Part shown: in pieces, positions 1-7,354 of the stretch | Layout: each line of letters starts with the position of its first letter | Numbering within the stretch: the stretch's first letter is position 1 | Assembly (NCBI GenBank): GCA_937926545.1 | Contig: CALAZW010000034.1 | Span: forward strand, 1-64,000 | DNA length: 64,000 nt | Origin: an uncultured Helcococcus sp. | GTDB taxonomy: Bacteria; Bacillota; Clostridia; Tissierellales; Peptoniphilaceae | Direction of reading: 5' to 3' | Made by a program: the position numbers and the translations under genes | Notes under the pieces: model-generated | What the model was told of the DNA's origin: nothing | What the model saw: the letters and a program-made list of their open reading frames with translations, nothing else | Database searches by the model: none

Positions 1-77
1 AATCTGAATTATTTAACTCAAAGTTATTAACGTATTTAGTTTGTTTAGGTTCACGCCGTCGTTTTGACGACTTATTA
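1..77 (-). other. Probable leader of an rRNA (stable RNA) operon lying off the left edge
   Basis: No coding potential is seen. Read on the minus strand, this stretch follows the last of three tandem promoters. It has a short GTCGT/ACGAC hairpin and then an AT-rich tract resembling the leader before 16S rRNA in Bacillota. No mature rRNA sequence is present, so the rRNA assignment is inferred from promoter architecture only; a tRNA cluster or another highly expressed gene is possible. Confidence 0.35.
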
Positions 78-106
78 ATATTATCACTTATGAATCGGCT
101 TGTCAA
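78..106 (-). promoter_or_regulatory. Tandem promoter, copy nearest the left edge
   Basis: Minus-strand -35 TTGACA (101-106), 17-bp spacer and -10 TAATAT (78-83), preceded by an A-rich AAAAAAGA block resembling an UP element. It is the third of three promoters spaced 83-84 bp apart and pointing the same way. Confidence 0.75.
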
Positions 107-161
107 GTCTTTTTTATTAATAATCAAATCGACTTGTTGGCTTTTTCATAGGACATTTATA

Positions 162-190
162 ATAATATCAGCTAAAAACTATTTTGTCAA
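162..190 (-). promoter_or_regulatory. Tandem promoter, middle copy
   Basis: Minus-strand -35 TTGACA (185-190), 17-bp spacer and -10 TATTAT (162-167), again preceded by AAAAAAGAT. Flanking sequence partly repeats that of the other two copies, suggesting origin by duplication of an ~84-bp unit. Confidence 0.75.
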
Positions 191-244
191 ATCTTTTTTA
201 AGATTTTCAAAGTCCACTTGGCCTTTGATTTAACTGACTTTTAT

Positions 245-273
245 ATAATAGCAAGATTAAGAAGTAATGTCAA
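245..273 (-). promoter_or_regulatory. Tandem promoter, copy overlapping the end of whiA
   Basis: Minus-strand -35 TTGACA (268-273), 17-bp spacer and -10 TATTAT (245-250). The -35 box overlaps the whiA stop codon, so the promoter begins inside the end of the upstream gene. Same spacing and A-rich upstream block as the other two copies. Confidence 0.75.
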
Positions 274-1229
274 ATCTTTTTTTCTTTTTCCTTCCTATGC
301 TTGTCGCTTATTGCTTCTATCTTCTTTAGTCTGTGGCTAACTCCTGACTTGCCCAGGGGAGGTTCTAACTTTTCTCCCAACTCCTTTAGGGAACTTTCTG
401 GATGATTAACTCTCAAGAAAGCTATCTCTTGAAGATTTTCTGGCAAATTCTTTATTCCTATATACCTATCTATATATTTAATATCTTCTATTTGCTTTTG
501 AGCCGCCCTTACTGTCTTATTTATATTGGCCGTATCACAATTTACCTGTCTATTTATATTATTTCTCAATTCCTTAAGAGCTGTTATATTTTCAAGCTCC
601 AACATGGAAGCATTGGCTCCCACAATATTAAGAAAATCAGAGATTTTTTCCACCTCATTTATATAGATGACAAATTTATCCTTCCTATTGGTAACCTTAG
701 CTTCTATATTAAAGGACAAGAAAACCTTTAGTATAAGGGAAACATCCTCCCTCTTGCTGGCTATTATTTCCAGATGATAACTCTTATTGGGATCAACTAT
801 ACTTCCACTGCCCAGGAAACATCCCCTTATGTAGGCAGCCCTTTTGTTTTCTGACTCAGACTTCAACCTGGACAAAAGTATATCCTCTTCCACAGTATAG
901 TTTCCATATAAATCCAAGCCTGAATCCTTAAGTAAACTCAAGACCACTTCCTCATCTTCTATAGTAACCAAGTAAATCCCATTTTTCTGTAATTGATTGT
1001 TTTCCAAATAAGAAATCTTACTTTCATAGTCATATACTCTTTTTACCAGCTTATAAATCCTATCACTAATATCTTCATTCTCTGTAGTAAAGACTATATT
1101 ATAAAAAGCATTTCTTATCGAAATGCTTGCATTGGTCTTTACTATAGATGATAGCTCCACTAAAGCTTCTATTCTATTTTTAATTTTGTTTTTACAAATT
1201 TCTTTCTTTACATCATTTGAAAAAGACAT
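270..1229 (-). CDS. whiA: DNA-binding protein WhiA
   Basis: WhiA of 319 residues, the usual length. The family couples an N-terminal LAGLIDADG-homing-endonuclease-like fold without nuclease activity to a C-terminal helix-turn-helix, seen here at about residues 272-305 (SSLKELGEKL then KSGVSHRLKK). In Actinobacteria it controls sporulation division genes; in Bacillota it is linked to cell division and chromosome segregation by a less clear mechanism. It is the last gene of the murB-PHP-rapZ-NUDIX-whiA cluster, and the rapZ-whiA neighbourhood is conserved across Bacillota. The stop codon overlaps the first of three tandem promoters. Family assignment is firm. Confidence 0.95.
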   Translation of the reverse strand: MSFSNDVKKEICKNKIKNRIEALVELSSIVKTNASISIRNAFYNIVFTTENEDISDRIYKLVKRVYDYESKISYLENNQLQKNGIYLVTIEDEEVVLSLLKDSGLDLYGNYTVEEDILLSRLKSESENKRAAYIRGCFLGSGSIVDPNKSYHLEIIASKREDVSLILKVFLSFNIEAKVTNRKDKFVIYINEVEKISDFLNIVGANASMLELENITALKELRNNINRQVNCDTANINKTVRAAQKQIEDIKYIDRYIGIKNLPENLQEIAFLRVNHPESSLKELGEKLEPPLGKSGVSHRLKKIEAISDKHRKEKEKKI

Positions 1230-1240
1230 AATATCACCTA

Positions 1241-1648
1241 CTAATCACGTAAAAGACTCATTGCGTTTATGACCATGTTTCTTTCTGAATCATGTTTTAA
1301 TAAATTAACAGCCTTCTTATAGTCAATAAACTCAGCCTGACAAAAACCCTCTTCCTTTTGTGGCACTAACTTGCCAGCTATTTCTTCCATCAAATAATAG
1401 TCTACTCTCTTATAGACCTTCTTATCTTCTTGGTTTGTATAAACATACTTGGCATAGCCAACCTTCTTAAGAATATTTGCCTCTATTCCCGTTTCTTCCT
1501 TAACTTCCCTTACAGCTGTCTCTTTGGTGTTTTCTCCCCTTTCCATCTTCCCCTTAGGTAGAACCCAATCTCCGTAATATTTTTTAAGCATCAAGACTTG
1601 GCCATTTTTTATTACCACTCCTCCTGCACTGTGCTCCTTCAAGATCAT
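1241..1648 (-). CDS. NUDIX hydrolase
   Basis: NUDIX hydrolase of about 135 residues. The Nudix box GX5EX7REUXEEXGU is intact at residues 33-55 (G33, E39, R47-E52, G54) and provides the metal and pyrophosphate site. I chose the ATG at 1648, which follows GAGAGGTG closely; a GTG one codon earlier is in frame. It lies 11 bp before whiA and about 45 bp after rapZ, so it is probably co-transcribed with both. Substrate is unknown: members of this size hydrolyse damaged nucleotides, diadenosine polyphosphates or RNA 5' ends, and nothing here discriminates. Confidence 0.85.
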   Translation of the reverse strand: MILKEHSAGGVVIKNGQVLMLKKYYGDWVLPKGKMERGENTKETAVREVKEETGIEANILKKVGYAKYVYTNQEDKKVYKRVDYYLMEEIAGKLVPQKEEGFCQAEFIDYKKAVNLLKHDSERNMVINAMSLLRD

Positions 1649-1694
1649 CACCTCTCAATAACTATAGTAATATAATATATATTAATTATATATT

Positions 1695-2540
1695 CTACCA
1701 CATATTAGACTCACGATGGTATACTACTACATTATTATTTTTATTTAATCTGTTAAATAGCTCTTCTGCTATAGCCGGTGACCTATGTCTTCCCCCAGTA
1801 CAACCTATTCCTACAACTAAACTATTCTTTCCTTCTTTTTTGTAATATGGAATTAAAAACTCCAACATAGATGTTACTTTATCTATAAACTCTCCTGTTT
1901 GATCATAAGAAAAGATAAAATCCTTAATGGCCTGGTCCATACCAGTTAACTCCCTAAGATTTAAATCATAGTAGGGATTGGGAATAAACCTTACATCAAA
2001 TACCAGGTCTGCCTCCGTTAGGATACCATGCTTAAAACCAAAACTGGTAACCTGTACATAAAAGTCTCCATCTGTCTTTAACCACTCTTCTATCTTGCTT
2101 TTTAGTTGGCCCAAGTTTAACTTGGAAGTATTTAGATGATAGTCAGACATTTTTCTAACCTGATCCAGGCAGGATCTTTCATTTTCAATGGCCACCTCTA
2201 AAGGAAGGGTTCTTCCCATAGGATGGGGCCTTCTATGCTCCTTGTACCTTCTGATTAAAACATCATCATCTGAATCCACATAAATTATCTTAACATCGTA
2301 CTTATCTCTTTTTAACTCTTCTATTATGCAGGAGAAATCTTCAAAGAAAACTCCTCCCCTTATGTCTATGACAAAGGCCATCTTTTCAATTTCCACCATG
2401 GAGAACTTGGCCAGATCTAAAAAATCCCTAATTAATTGAGGTGGCATATTATCCATACAATAATAGCCATTGTCCTGGCATAAATTCATAACTGATGTTT
2501 TTCCTGCCCCACTCATTCCAGTGATTATTACTATTTCCAT
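1695..2540 (-). CDS. rapZ: RNase adapter / nucleotide-binding protein RapZ (YvcJ family)
   Basis: P-loop protein of 281 residues. The Walker A motif GMSGAGKT is at residues 8-15, and the family's C-terminal domain is seen in GCTGGRHRSPAIAEEL near residues 247-262. In E. coli RapZ senses glucosamine-6-phosphate and directs RNase E to the GlmZ sRNA; in Bacillus the homologue YvcJ is a nucleotide-binding protein with no proven RNA role, so function here is uncertain. Its start overlaps the stop of the PHP gene (one shared base), implying translational coupling. Gene order with whiA matches other Bacillota. Confidence 0.93.
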   Translation of the reverse strand: MEIVIITGMSGAGKTSVMNLCQDNGYYCMDNMPPQLIRDFLDLAKFSMVEIEKMAFVIDIRGGVFFEDFSCIIEELKRDKYDVKIIYVDSDDDVLIRRYKEHRRPHPMGRTLPLEVAIENERSCLDQVRKMSDYHLNTSKLNLGQLKSKIEEWLKTDGDFYVQVTSFGFKHGILTEADLVFDVRFIPNPYYDLNLRELTGMDQAIKDFIFSYDQTGEFIDKVTSMLEFLIPYYKKEGKNSLVVGIGCTGGRHRSPAIAEELFNRLNKNNNVVVYHRESNMW

Positions 2541-3283
2541 TAGATCTCCTTTAAGTTTACTATCCTAGTCCCATCTATACCGGCCTGGTCTATTCTATCC
2601 AAGGCACTTCTTAAATCTCCCACCCTATCAGGGCTATGGGCATCAGATCCTACTGCCAACATAACCTGACTATCATCTATTAGCCTCAGATCTTCTACAC
2701 TTAAATGGCCATGGGAGGAATTTACCTCCAAGGCAGTTTCTCTTTTAAGACAAGCTCTTGCTAAAACTTCCAAGTCCAGATCATACTTATCTGATGGATG
2801 GGTTATTAATTGAATCTTATTCTTCTCTATGGCCTTAATTAAAGCCTGGGTGTTTTTTTCTCTGGCCAAGCCCCTTAAGGGTTTAATAAACTTGGCCAGG
2901 GGATTTATAATAAAAAGATGAAAAAATGTTTTTATATCCTTGACCAAAACCCCAGTGTGAAAACCTAGATTAAGCCCATCCAGATAGAATAAATCCTCAT
3001 CTTTAACATCTATAGAGCCATCCAGGCCAATAATATTGGCCTCCAAACCTAGATAAACTTCTATATCTTCATATTCCCTATTTAACTGGTCCACCTGGTC
3101 TCTCATTTGACCAAGTTTCTTTCTATCTACTCCAAAAAACAAATGGCCAGGGCCGTGATCTGTTATCCAAATCTCCCTTAGCCCCTTTCTTCTAGCCTCT
3201 TCCACATTTTCCCTGATGGTTCCCTTACCGTGGTTGAGCCTGGAGTAGATGGTATGGGTATGATAATCTGTCAATAATTTCAT
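2540..3283 (-). CDS. PHP-domain metal-dependent phosphoesterase
   Basis: PHP (polymerase and histidinol phosphatase) domain protein of 247 residues. The H8-x-H10 motif and the TDHGPGH segment around residues 41-47 supply metal ligands; further ligands are probably the histidine in LITHPSDK and the GSDAHSPD segment near the C-terminus. Relatives hydrolyse histidinol phosphate or other phosphoesters, or resemble YcdX-type phosphatases; substrate cannot be told. It follows murB with a one-base gap and overlaps rapZ, in an order common in Clostridia and Tissierellia. No his genes are nearby, so a histidine biosynthesis role is not supported. Confidence 0.85.
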   Translation of the reverse strand: MKLLTDYHTHTIYSRLNHGKGTIRENVEEARRKGLREIWITDHGPGHLFFGVDRKKLGQMRDQVDQLNREYEDIEVYLGLEANIIGLDGSIDVKDEDLFYLDGLNLGFHTGVLVKDIKTFFHLFIINPLAKFIKPLRGLAREKNTQALIKAIEKNKIQLITHPSDKYDLDLEVLARACLKRETALEVNSSHGHLSVEDLRLIDDSQVMLAVGSDAHSPDRVGDLRSALDRIDQAGIDGTRIVNLKEI

Positions 3284-3284
3284 C

Positions 3285-4190
3285 CTAGTCCCCTACAATC
3301 TTGACCTCAGTTTCCAGCCTTACTTGATATTTTTCAAAAACTATATCTTGAACCCTGTGAATCAACTCTTGAATATCCTCATAGGAAGCATCTCCATTGT
3401 TTATAATAAAGCCACAATGCTTGTCTGATACTTGGGCATCCTTATAGGCAAAGCCCCTAAGTCCTGCATCATCTATTAACTTGGAAGCATAATGACCTTC
3501 AGGTCTTTTAAAAGTACTTCCTGCTGATGCCTTTTCCAAGGGTTGCTTGGATCTTCTTCTATGGTCATAGTCTTCAAAGTTTTCCATGATAGTGTCAAAG
3601 TCTCCCTTTTCCAACTTAAAGGTAGCTGATATGACTGTAAGCTTTTCGTCATCTACCCTTGAACCCCTATATCTAAAATGCATTTCTTCATTGCTATAGT
3701 CCCTAATATTTCCATCCTGGTCAACACACTTAACAGACTCTACTATATCCTTCATTTCTGTTCCATAGGCTCCCGCATTCATAGTCATGGCTCCACCTAT
3801 AGAAGCTGGTATACCAGAAACTCTTTCCATGCCAGTCAAGGACTTTTTAAAACTCTTCTTGGAAACTGTTGATAAAAGAGCTCCCGCTTGAGCAATTACC
3901 CTATCTCCATCAAATTCTATGGCATTAAAGTTCTTGTCCAACTTAAGGACAACCCCCCTTATACCAGAATCTTTAACTAGAAGGTTTGATCCATTTCCCA
4001 CTATCATTAGGGGTAGCTTGTTAGACTTACAATACTTTACCAGCTCTTCAATTTCTTCTTCACTGCTAGGTTTTATAAGTAAGTCTGCCGGTCCTCCCAC
4101 CTTAAAGGTGGTGTGGTTTTTCATCGGTTCGTCAACTAGACAAGTTCCGTATTTTCCACTTTTTAATTCTTCTATATATTTACTTTCCAT
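3285..4190 (-). CDS. murB: UDP-N-acetylenolpyruvoylglucosamine reductase MurB
   Basis: FAD enzyme reducing UDP-GlcNAc-enolpyruvate to UDP-MurNAc with NADPH, the second committed step of peptidoglycan synthesis. Length 301 residues fits the short (type II) class of Bacillota. FAD-binding signatures are FKVGGPADLL near residue 30, VGNGSNLLV, and SGIPASIGGAMTMNAGAYG in the middle. The catalytic serine and substrate-binding loop are in SAGSTFKRPEG. It is the first gene of the cluster running into the PHP gene, rapZ, NUDIX and whiA. Confidence 0.96.
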   Translation of the reverse strand: MESKYIEELKSGKYGTCLVDEPMKNHTTFKVGGPADLLIKPSSEEEIEELVKYCKSNKLPLMIVGNGSNLLVKDSGIRGVVLKLDKNFNAIEFDGDRVIAQAGALLSTVSKKSFKKSLTGMERVSGIPASIGGAMTMNAGAYGTEMKDIVESVKCVDQDGNIRDYSNEEMHFRYRGSRVDDEKLTVISATFKLEKGDFDTIMENFEDYDHRRRSKQPLEKASAGSTFKRPEGHYASKLIDDAGLRGFAYKDAQVSDKHCGFIINNGDASYEDIQELIHRVQDIVFEKYQVRLETEVKIVGD

Positions 4191-4238
4191 ACTTCCTCCA
4201 CAAAAATACAGAACCAGTTTTAGCTGATTCTGATTATT

Positions 4239-5231
4239 TTATTTAAAATATTCTTCCATTGTCAAGTTGTTTTCATACATGGTTTTAGCCAAATCCACCC
4301 CTACAAATCTAAAGATGTTTTCATCGTGGGCAAAGCCTGTAATATCTTCCTTGTCAGCTGGATACCTTAAAACAAAGCCATACTTGTGGGCATTTTCTAA
4401 AATCCACTTACCCTCTTCAGTTTCAAGAAAACCATTGTCCAATCTTGGGTCAGTGTTTTCATTATAAAGCTCAACTGCCAGACCTGTCCTAAGTTCACTT
4501 TCATATTCATTTGGCTTAGGATAGGAACTTTCATTGTTTTCTATGTAGTCCTTTTCATCTTGAAAACTAGTATAGGTCCTACCTACCTTAAGATTAAGCC
4601 CCTCTCTTTTCATGCTTTCCAACATGACCATTAGGGCACTTTCCGTCTCTATATCAAAGGAATAATCAAAATCTTCTGGAACTTCATAGCCCTTGGCTAC
4701 AACCAAATGTCCATCTACAACCTTTAACTTTGAATCTTCTACAGACCTTATTATATCCCTTTTTACAAATCCTTCCACTGATTTATGCTTTACCTTGATC
4801 CACTCCTCGGTAAATCCATAAGTCCTTATGTACTCTCCTGGCTGTACTTTTAAAAGTTCCCTACTTTCCAGCTTGTCAGCTGAATAAATATAGCCTTCCT
4901 TATCAACCTTCTTGTAGTTTTGTAAAATATCACTGTAGCCTATGGTTTTTTCGCCATCCCTTAGGCTTACTAGTACTTCTTGATTTTCATTGGCCAGGTC
5001 TCCCTTGGAAGCTTGCTCCTTTTTAGCTACCTTTTTTTCTTCCTTGTTTGCTACTATTTTAGTATCCTTGGCCTTAACCAAGTCACTGCTAGTAAATTTA
5101 TATTTGTACATAAAAGAAAAAGAAACCGTTAAAGCCACACCAAAAAAGGACAACTTAATCTTTCTAAGTTTTTTCTCCTTGGCCCTACGTTTTCTTCTTT
5201 TTGCTTGATTATTTTTTAAGTCTCTCTCCAT
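4239..5231 (-). CDS. Membrane-anchored VanY/M15B-like protein with degenerate zinc site
   Basis: A protein of 330 residues with a very basic N-terminus, one membrane segment (about 28-44), a Lys/Glu-rich linker, an SH3-like region (about 113-162) and a C-terminal domain resembling VanY-type D,D-carboxypeptidases. The fold signature is clear: TGLAVELYN, EEGKWILENAHKYGFVLRYP and ITGF. The metal ligands are not conserved. The SxHxxGxAxD motif reads with L247 for the histidine and E254 for the aspartate, and the EPWH motif reads DENI (303-306). It is therefore probably not an active zinc peptidase but may still bind peptidoglycan. It sits between murB and murI. Family fold is confident; role is unknown. 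Confidence 0.75.
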   Translation of the reverse strand: MERDLKNNQAKRRKRRAKEKKLRKIKLSFFGVALTVSFSFMYKYKFTSSDLVKAKDTKIVANKEEKKVAKKEQASKGDLANENQEVLVSLRDGEKTIGYSDILQNYKKVDKEGYIYSADKLESRELLKVQPGEYIRTYGFTEEWIKVKHKSVEGFVKRDIIRSVEDSKLKVVDGHLVVAKGYEVPEDFDYSFDIETESALMVMLESMKREGLNLKVGRTYTSFQDEKDYIENNESSYPKPNEYESELRTGLAVELYNENTDPRLDNGFLETEEGKWILENAHKYGFVLRYPADKEDITGFAHDENIFRFVGVDLAKTMYENNLTMEEYFK

Positions 5232-5310
5232 CTATATCAACCTTTCATAATAGTCTCTTTTTAAATATTATACATTAAAGATTTTCTTATTTAAAGGCTG
5301 ATTTAAGCTT

Positions 5311-6102
5311 TTATAGCTTAATCTTAGTAATATTTTTACTTTCTATCTTAAAAACATTAGATAAATTCTTTTTAAATTGGTTATCATTACCCGTAGTCCT
5401 ATATTCCACCTGGCCAGGACCTTCATTTTCATTTAAAAGTCCCCTGGACCTTAGAACTTTTTCAGTGCTCAAGGCAGTCTCTATGGCAGGGTCAATTATT
5501 CTTGTTTTAGCTGGTAGAAACTCCTTAAAATATTTTTCCCATATTGGATAGTGGGTGCAGCCTAAAATAACCGTATCAAAATCATAGGTCAAGGCCTGGT
5601 CCACATAGGTCTTAACAAGTTCTTTTTCCCTAGCCTCATCTCCAGCTCCCGCCTCTATAAGAGGAACTATCTTGGGACAGGCTACCTGATAAACTTGTCT
5701 TTTATCAAATCTTTCTTCTATGGCCTTTTTATAGGAAGAAGACCTTACTGTAGCCTCAGTCGCAAAGACAAGTAGGCTTTTGTCCTTCTCCAAAACCGAA
5801 TCTGCCCCACCCTTTAATACTGAAATTATGGGAAGGTCATATTTTTCTACCACATGTTCATAGCCATAGGAGGCCGCTGTATTACAGGCTATAACTATAG
5901 CCTTAACATCCTGGCTTATAAAGTAATCCACTATCTGTCTAGTATAGGACAAGATAGCCTGTGGACTTTGCCCTCCATAGGGCGCTCTTTTAGTATCAGC
6001 CAAATATATGTAATTTTCCTTGGGCATTCTATCTAGTAATTTTTCTAAAACTGTTAGCCCTCCCAGGCCAGAGTCAAACACTCCTATAGGTCTTTTATCC
6101 AT
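5311..6102 (-). CDS. murI: Glutamate racemase MurI
   Basis: Racemises L-glutamate to the D-glutamate needed for peptidoglycan stem peptides; cofactor-independent with two catalytic cysteines. Both are present: C73 in ACNTAAS and C182 in LGCTHYP. The N-terminal IGVFDSGLGGLTVL signature is intact and 263 residues is the normal length. The start shares one base with the ispE stop (6102), so the two are almost certainly co-transcribed and coupled. Confidence 0.96.
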   Translation of the reverse strand: MDKRPIGVFDSGLGGLTVLEKLLDRMPKENYIYLADTKRAPYGGQSPQAILSYTRQIVDYFISQDVKAIVIACNTAASYGYEHVVEKYDLPIISVLKGGADSVLEKDKSLLVFATEATVRSSSYKKAIEERFDKRQVYQVACPKIVPLIEAGAGDEAREKELVKTYVDQALTYDFDTVILGCTHYPIWEKYFKEFLPAKTRIIDPAIETALSTEKVLRSRGLLNENEGPGQVEYRTTGNDNQFKKNLSNVFKIESKNITKIKL

Positions 6103-6944
6103 TAAATCGTCCTCGTCTTTATAACATATTTATATTTTCCCAGAAGTTTCTTATAGGCATAGTTCCACCTAGATTCATCGTCAAAAATAGCAAACACTGT
6201 AGGTCCAGAACCTGACATTAGGCTTACCCTGGCTCCCAGGTCTACCAACTCTTCTTTTATTTGACCTATTTCTGGGATTTTTTCCAAGCTATAGTTCTCC
6301 ATCCTATTATACATAATGTCATATAGCCTTACATCCTCATCTTCAATATATTTAACAACCCTATCCATAGGGCCCTTTTCTTCACTTAGTTTTATATGGG
6401 CATAGGCCTCAGCACTACTTATGCCCTGGCCATTATTAACTAAAATAAGCCTTTTACCAGAAAAACCCCCTAGGCTTTCCAGGTCCTGGCCAATTCCAGT
6501 AGCCCTACAGCTGCCCCCCATAAAAAAGAAGGGTATATCAGCCCCATATTTTTTAGATAGGTCAATCATCTCATCTCTAGTAAGGCCCAGGTCCCATAAC
6601 TTATTTAAAAGTCTGACTGTACTGGCAAAATCACTACTACCTCCAGCAAGTCCTGCCGCCAAAGGAATATTTTTATCCACAAAAATATTAACCGAAGGAT
6701 CTCCCCTATAAAGGGATTTTAACTCCTGCCAGGCCTGGTAGATTAAATCCTTCTCATAGTCCTTGATTAAACAACCATCAACTATAAGATTAAAGCCTCT
6801 CCTTTTGTTTTTTTCTATGATAATCTCGTCAAAGAAGTCTATTTCTTGCATGATTAAATCTACATTGTGATAGCCATCAGGCCTTTTACTTAAGACGTCC
6901 AAGCTTAAATTTATCTTTGCATTGGCCCTTTCTTCAACCCTCAT
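6102..6944 (-). CDS. ispE: 4-diphosphocytidyl-2-C-methyl-D-erythritol kinase IspE
   Basis: GHMP-family kinase phosphorylating CDP-methylerythritol in the MEP (non-mevalonate) isoprenoid pathway, indicating that this organism makes isoprenoids by MEP. The ATP-binding GHMP loop PLAAGLAGGSSDF is at residues 94-106, the N-terminal AKINLSLDV is present, and MSGSGPTVFAIF near the C-terminus is the third GHMP motif. At 280 residues it is normal length. It lies downstream of veg, as in Bacillus, separated by a terminator-like hairpin that may lower ispE-murI expression relative to veg. Confidence 0.95.
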   Translation of the reverse strand: MRVEERANAKINLSLDVLSKRPDGYHNVDLIMQEIDFFDEIIIEKNKRRGFNLIVDGCLIKDYEKDLIYQAWQELKSLYRGDPSVNIFVDKNIPLAAGLAGGSSDFASTVRLLNKLWDLGLTRDEMIDLSKKYGADIPFFFMGGSCRATGIGQDLESLGGFSGKRLILVNNGQGISSAEAYAHIKLSEEKGPMDRVVKYIEDEDVRLYDIMYNRMENYSLEKIPEIGQIKEELVDLGARVSLMSGSGPTVFAIFDDESRWNYAYKKLLGKYKYVIKTRTI

Positions 6945-6965
6945 AAATCCCTCCTATTTTTAGAT

Positions 6966-6990
6966 AAAAAAAGGGACTATAGAGTCCCTT
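6966..6990 (-). terminator. Terminator/attenuator between veg and ispE
   Basis: Minus-strand hairpin with 8-bp arms AAGGGACT/AGTCCCTT (6971-6990), loop CTAT, followed by a T-run. It lies 3 bp after the veg stop and about 20 bp before ispE, so it probably ends most veg transcripts and lets a fraction read into ispE-murI. Confidence 0.75.
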
Positions 6991-6993
6991 ATA

Positions 6994-7236
6994 CTAGCTA
7001 ACTACCTTGATTCTAACTGTAGATGTCAACACGTCCGAATAAGTGTAGGACACTGTTCTCTCCTCGTCAAAATCATTATTAACTTTAACTGTAAATATGC
7101 TAGGAAACGCATTTTCTATAACGCCTTCCTTGGTTACTATTCTCTTTCTGCCCTTGTCTGCTTTTAAAATAACTTTCTTACCGATATTATCTTCGACTTC
7201 AGTTCTTATAGCCCCTAATGTATTTGTTTTTTTCAT
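6994..7236 (-). CDS. veg: Veg family protein
   Basis: Small basic protein of 80 residues matching the Veg family (KKVILKADKGRKRIVTKEGVIENAFPSIF region), whose members are near 85 residues. In B. subtilis Veg is abundant and stimulates biofilm matrix gene expression indirectly; biochemical function is not settled. The veg-ispE order is conserved in Bacillota, supporting the call. It has a near-consensus promoter just upstream and its own terminator-like hairpin, consistent with high expression. Confidence 0.93.
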   Translation of the reverse strand: MKKTNTLGAIRTEVEDNIGKKVILKADKGRKRIVTKEGVIENAFPSIFTVKVNNDFDEERTVSYTYSDVLTSTVRIKVVS

Positions 7237-7282
7237 CAGACCACCCTTTTTTTATTTATATTTTAGAATATTAACACATTTA

Positions 7283-7311
7283 ATTATAGCATAGAAATTG
7301 CCCCTCGTCAA
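7283..7311 (-). promoter_or_regulatory. Strong promoter of veg
   Basis: Minus-strand -35 TTGACG (7306-7311), 17-bp spacer and -10 TATAAT (7283-7288), about 47 bp before the veg start codon. The near-perfect match fits the very strong veg promoter known in Bacillus. Confidence 0.8.
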
Positions 7312-7354
7312 CTCAACTAATTATTATAGCTTGATTACAGAAAGTTGTCAACTA

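Noticed and set aside
402..731. Plus-strand frame of 109 codons inside whiA
   Set aside because: It is antisense to a clear whiA gene, has no ribosome binding site, and its hydrophobic product reflects complementary codons.
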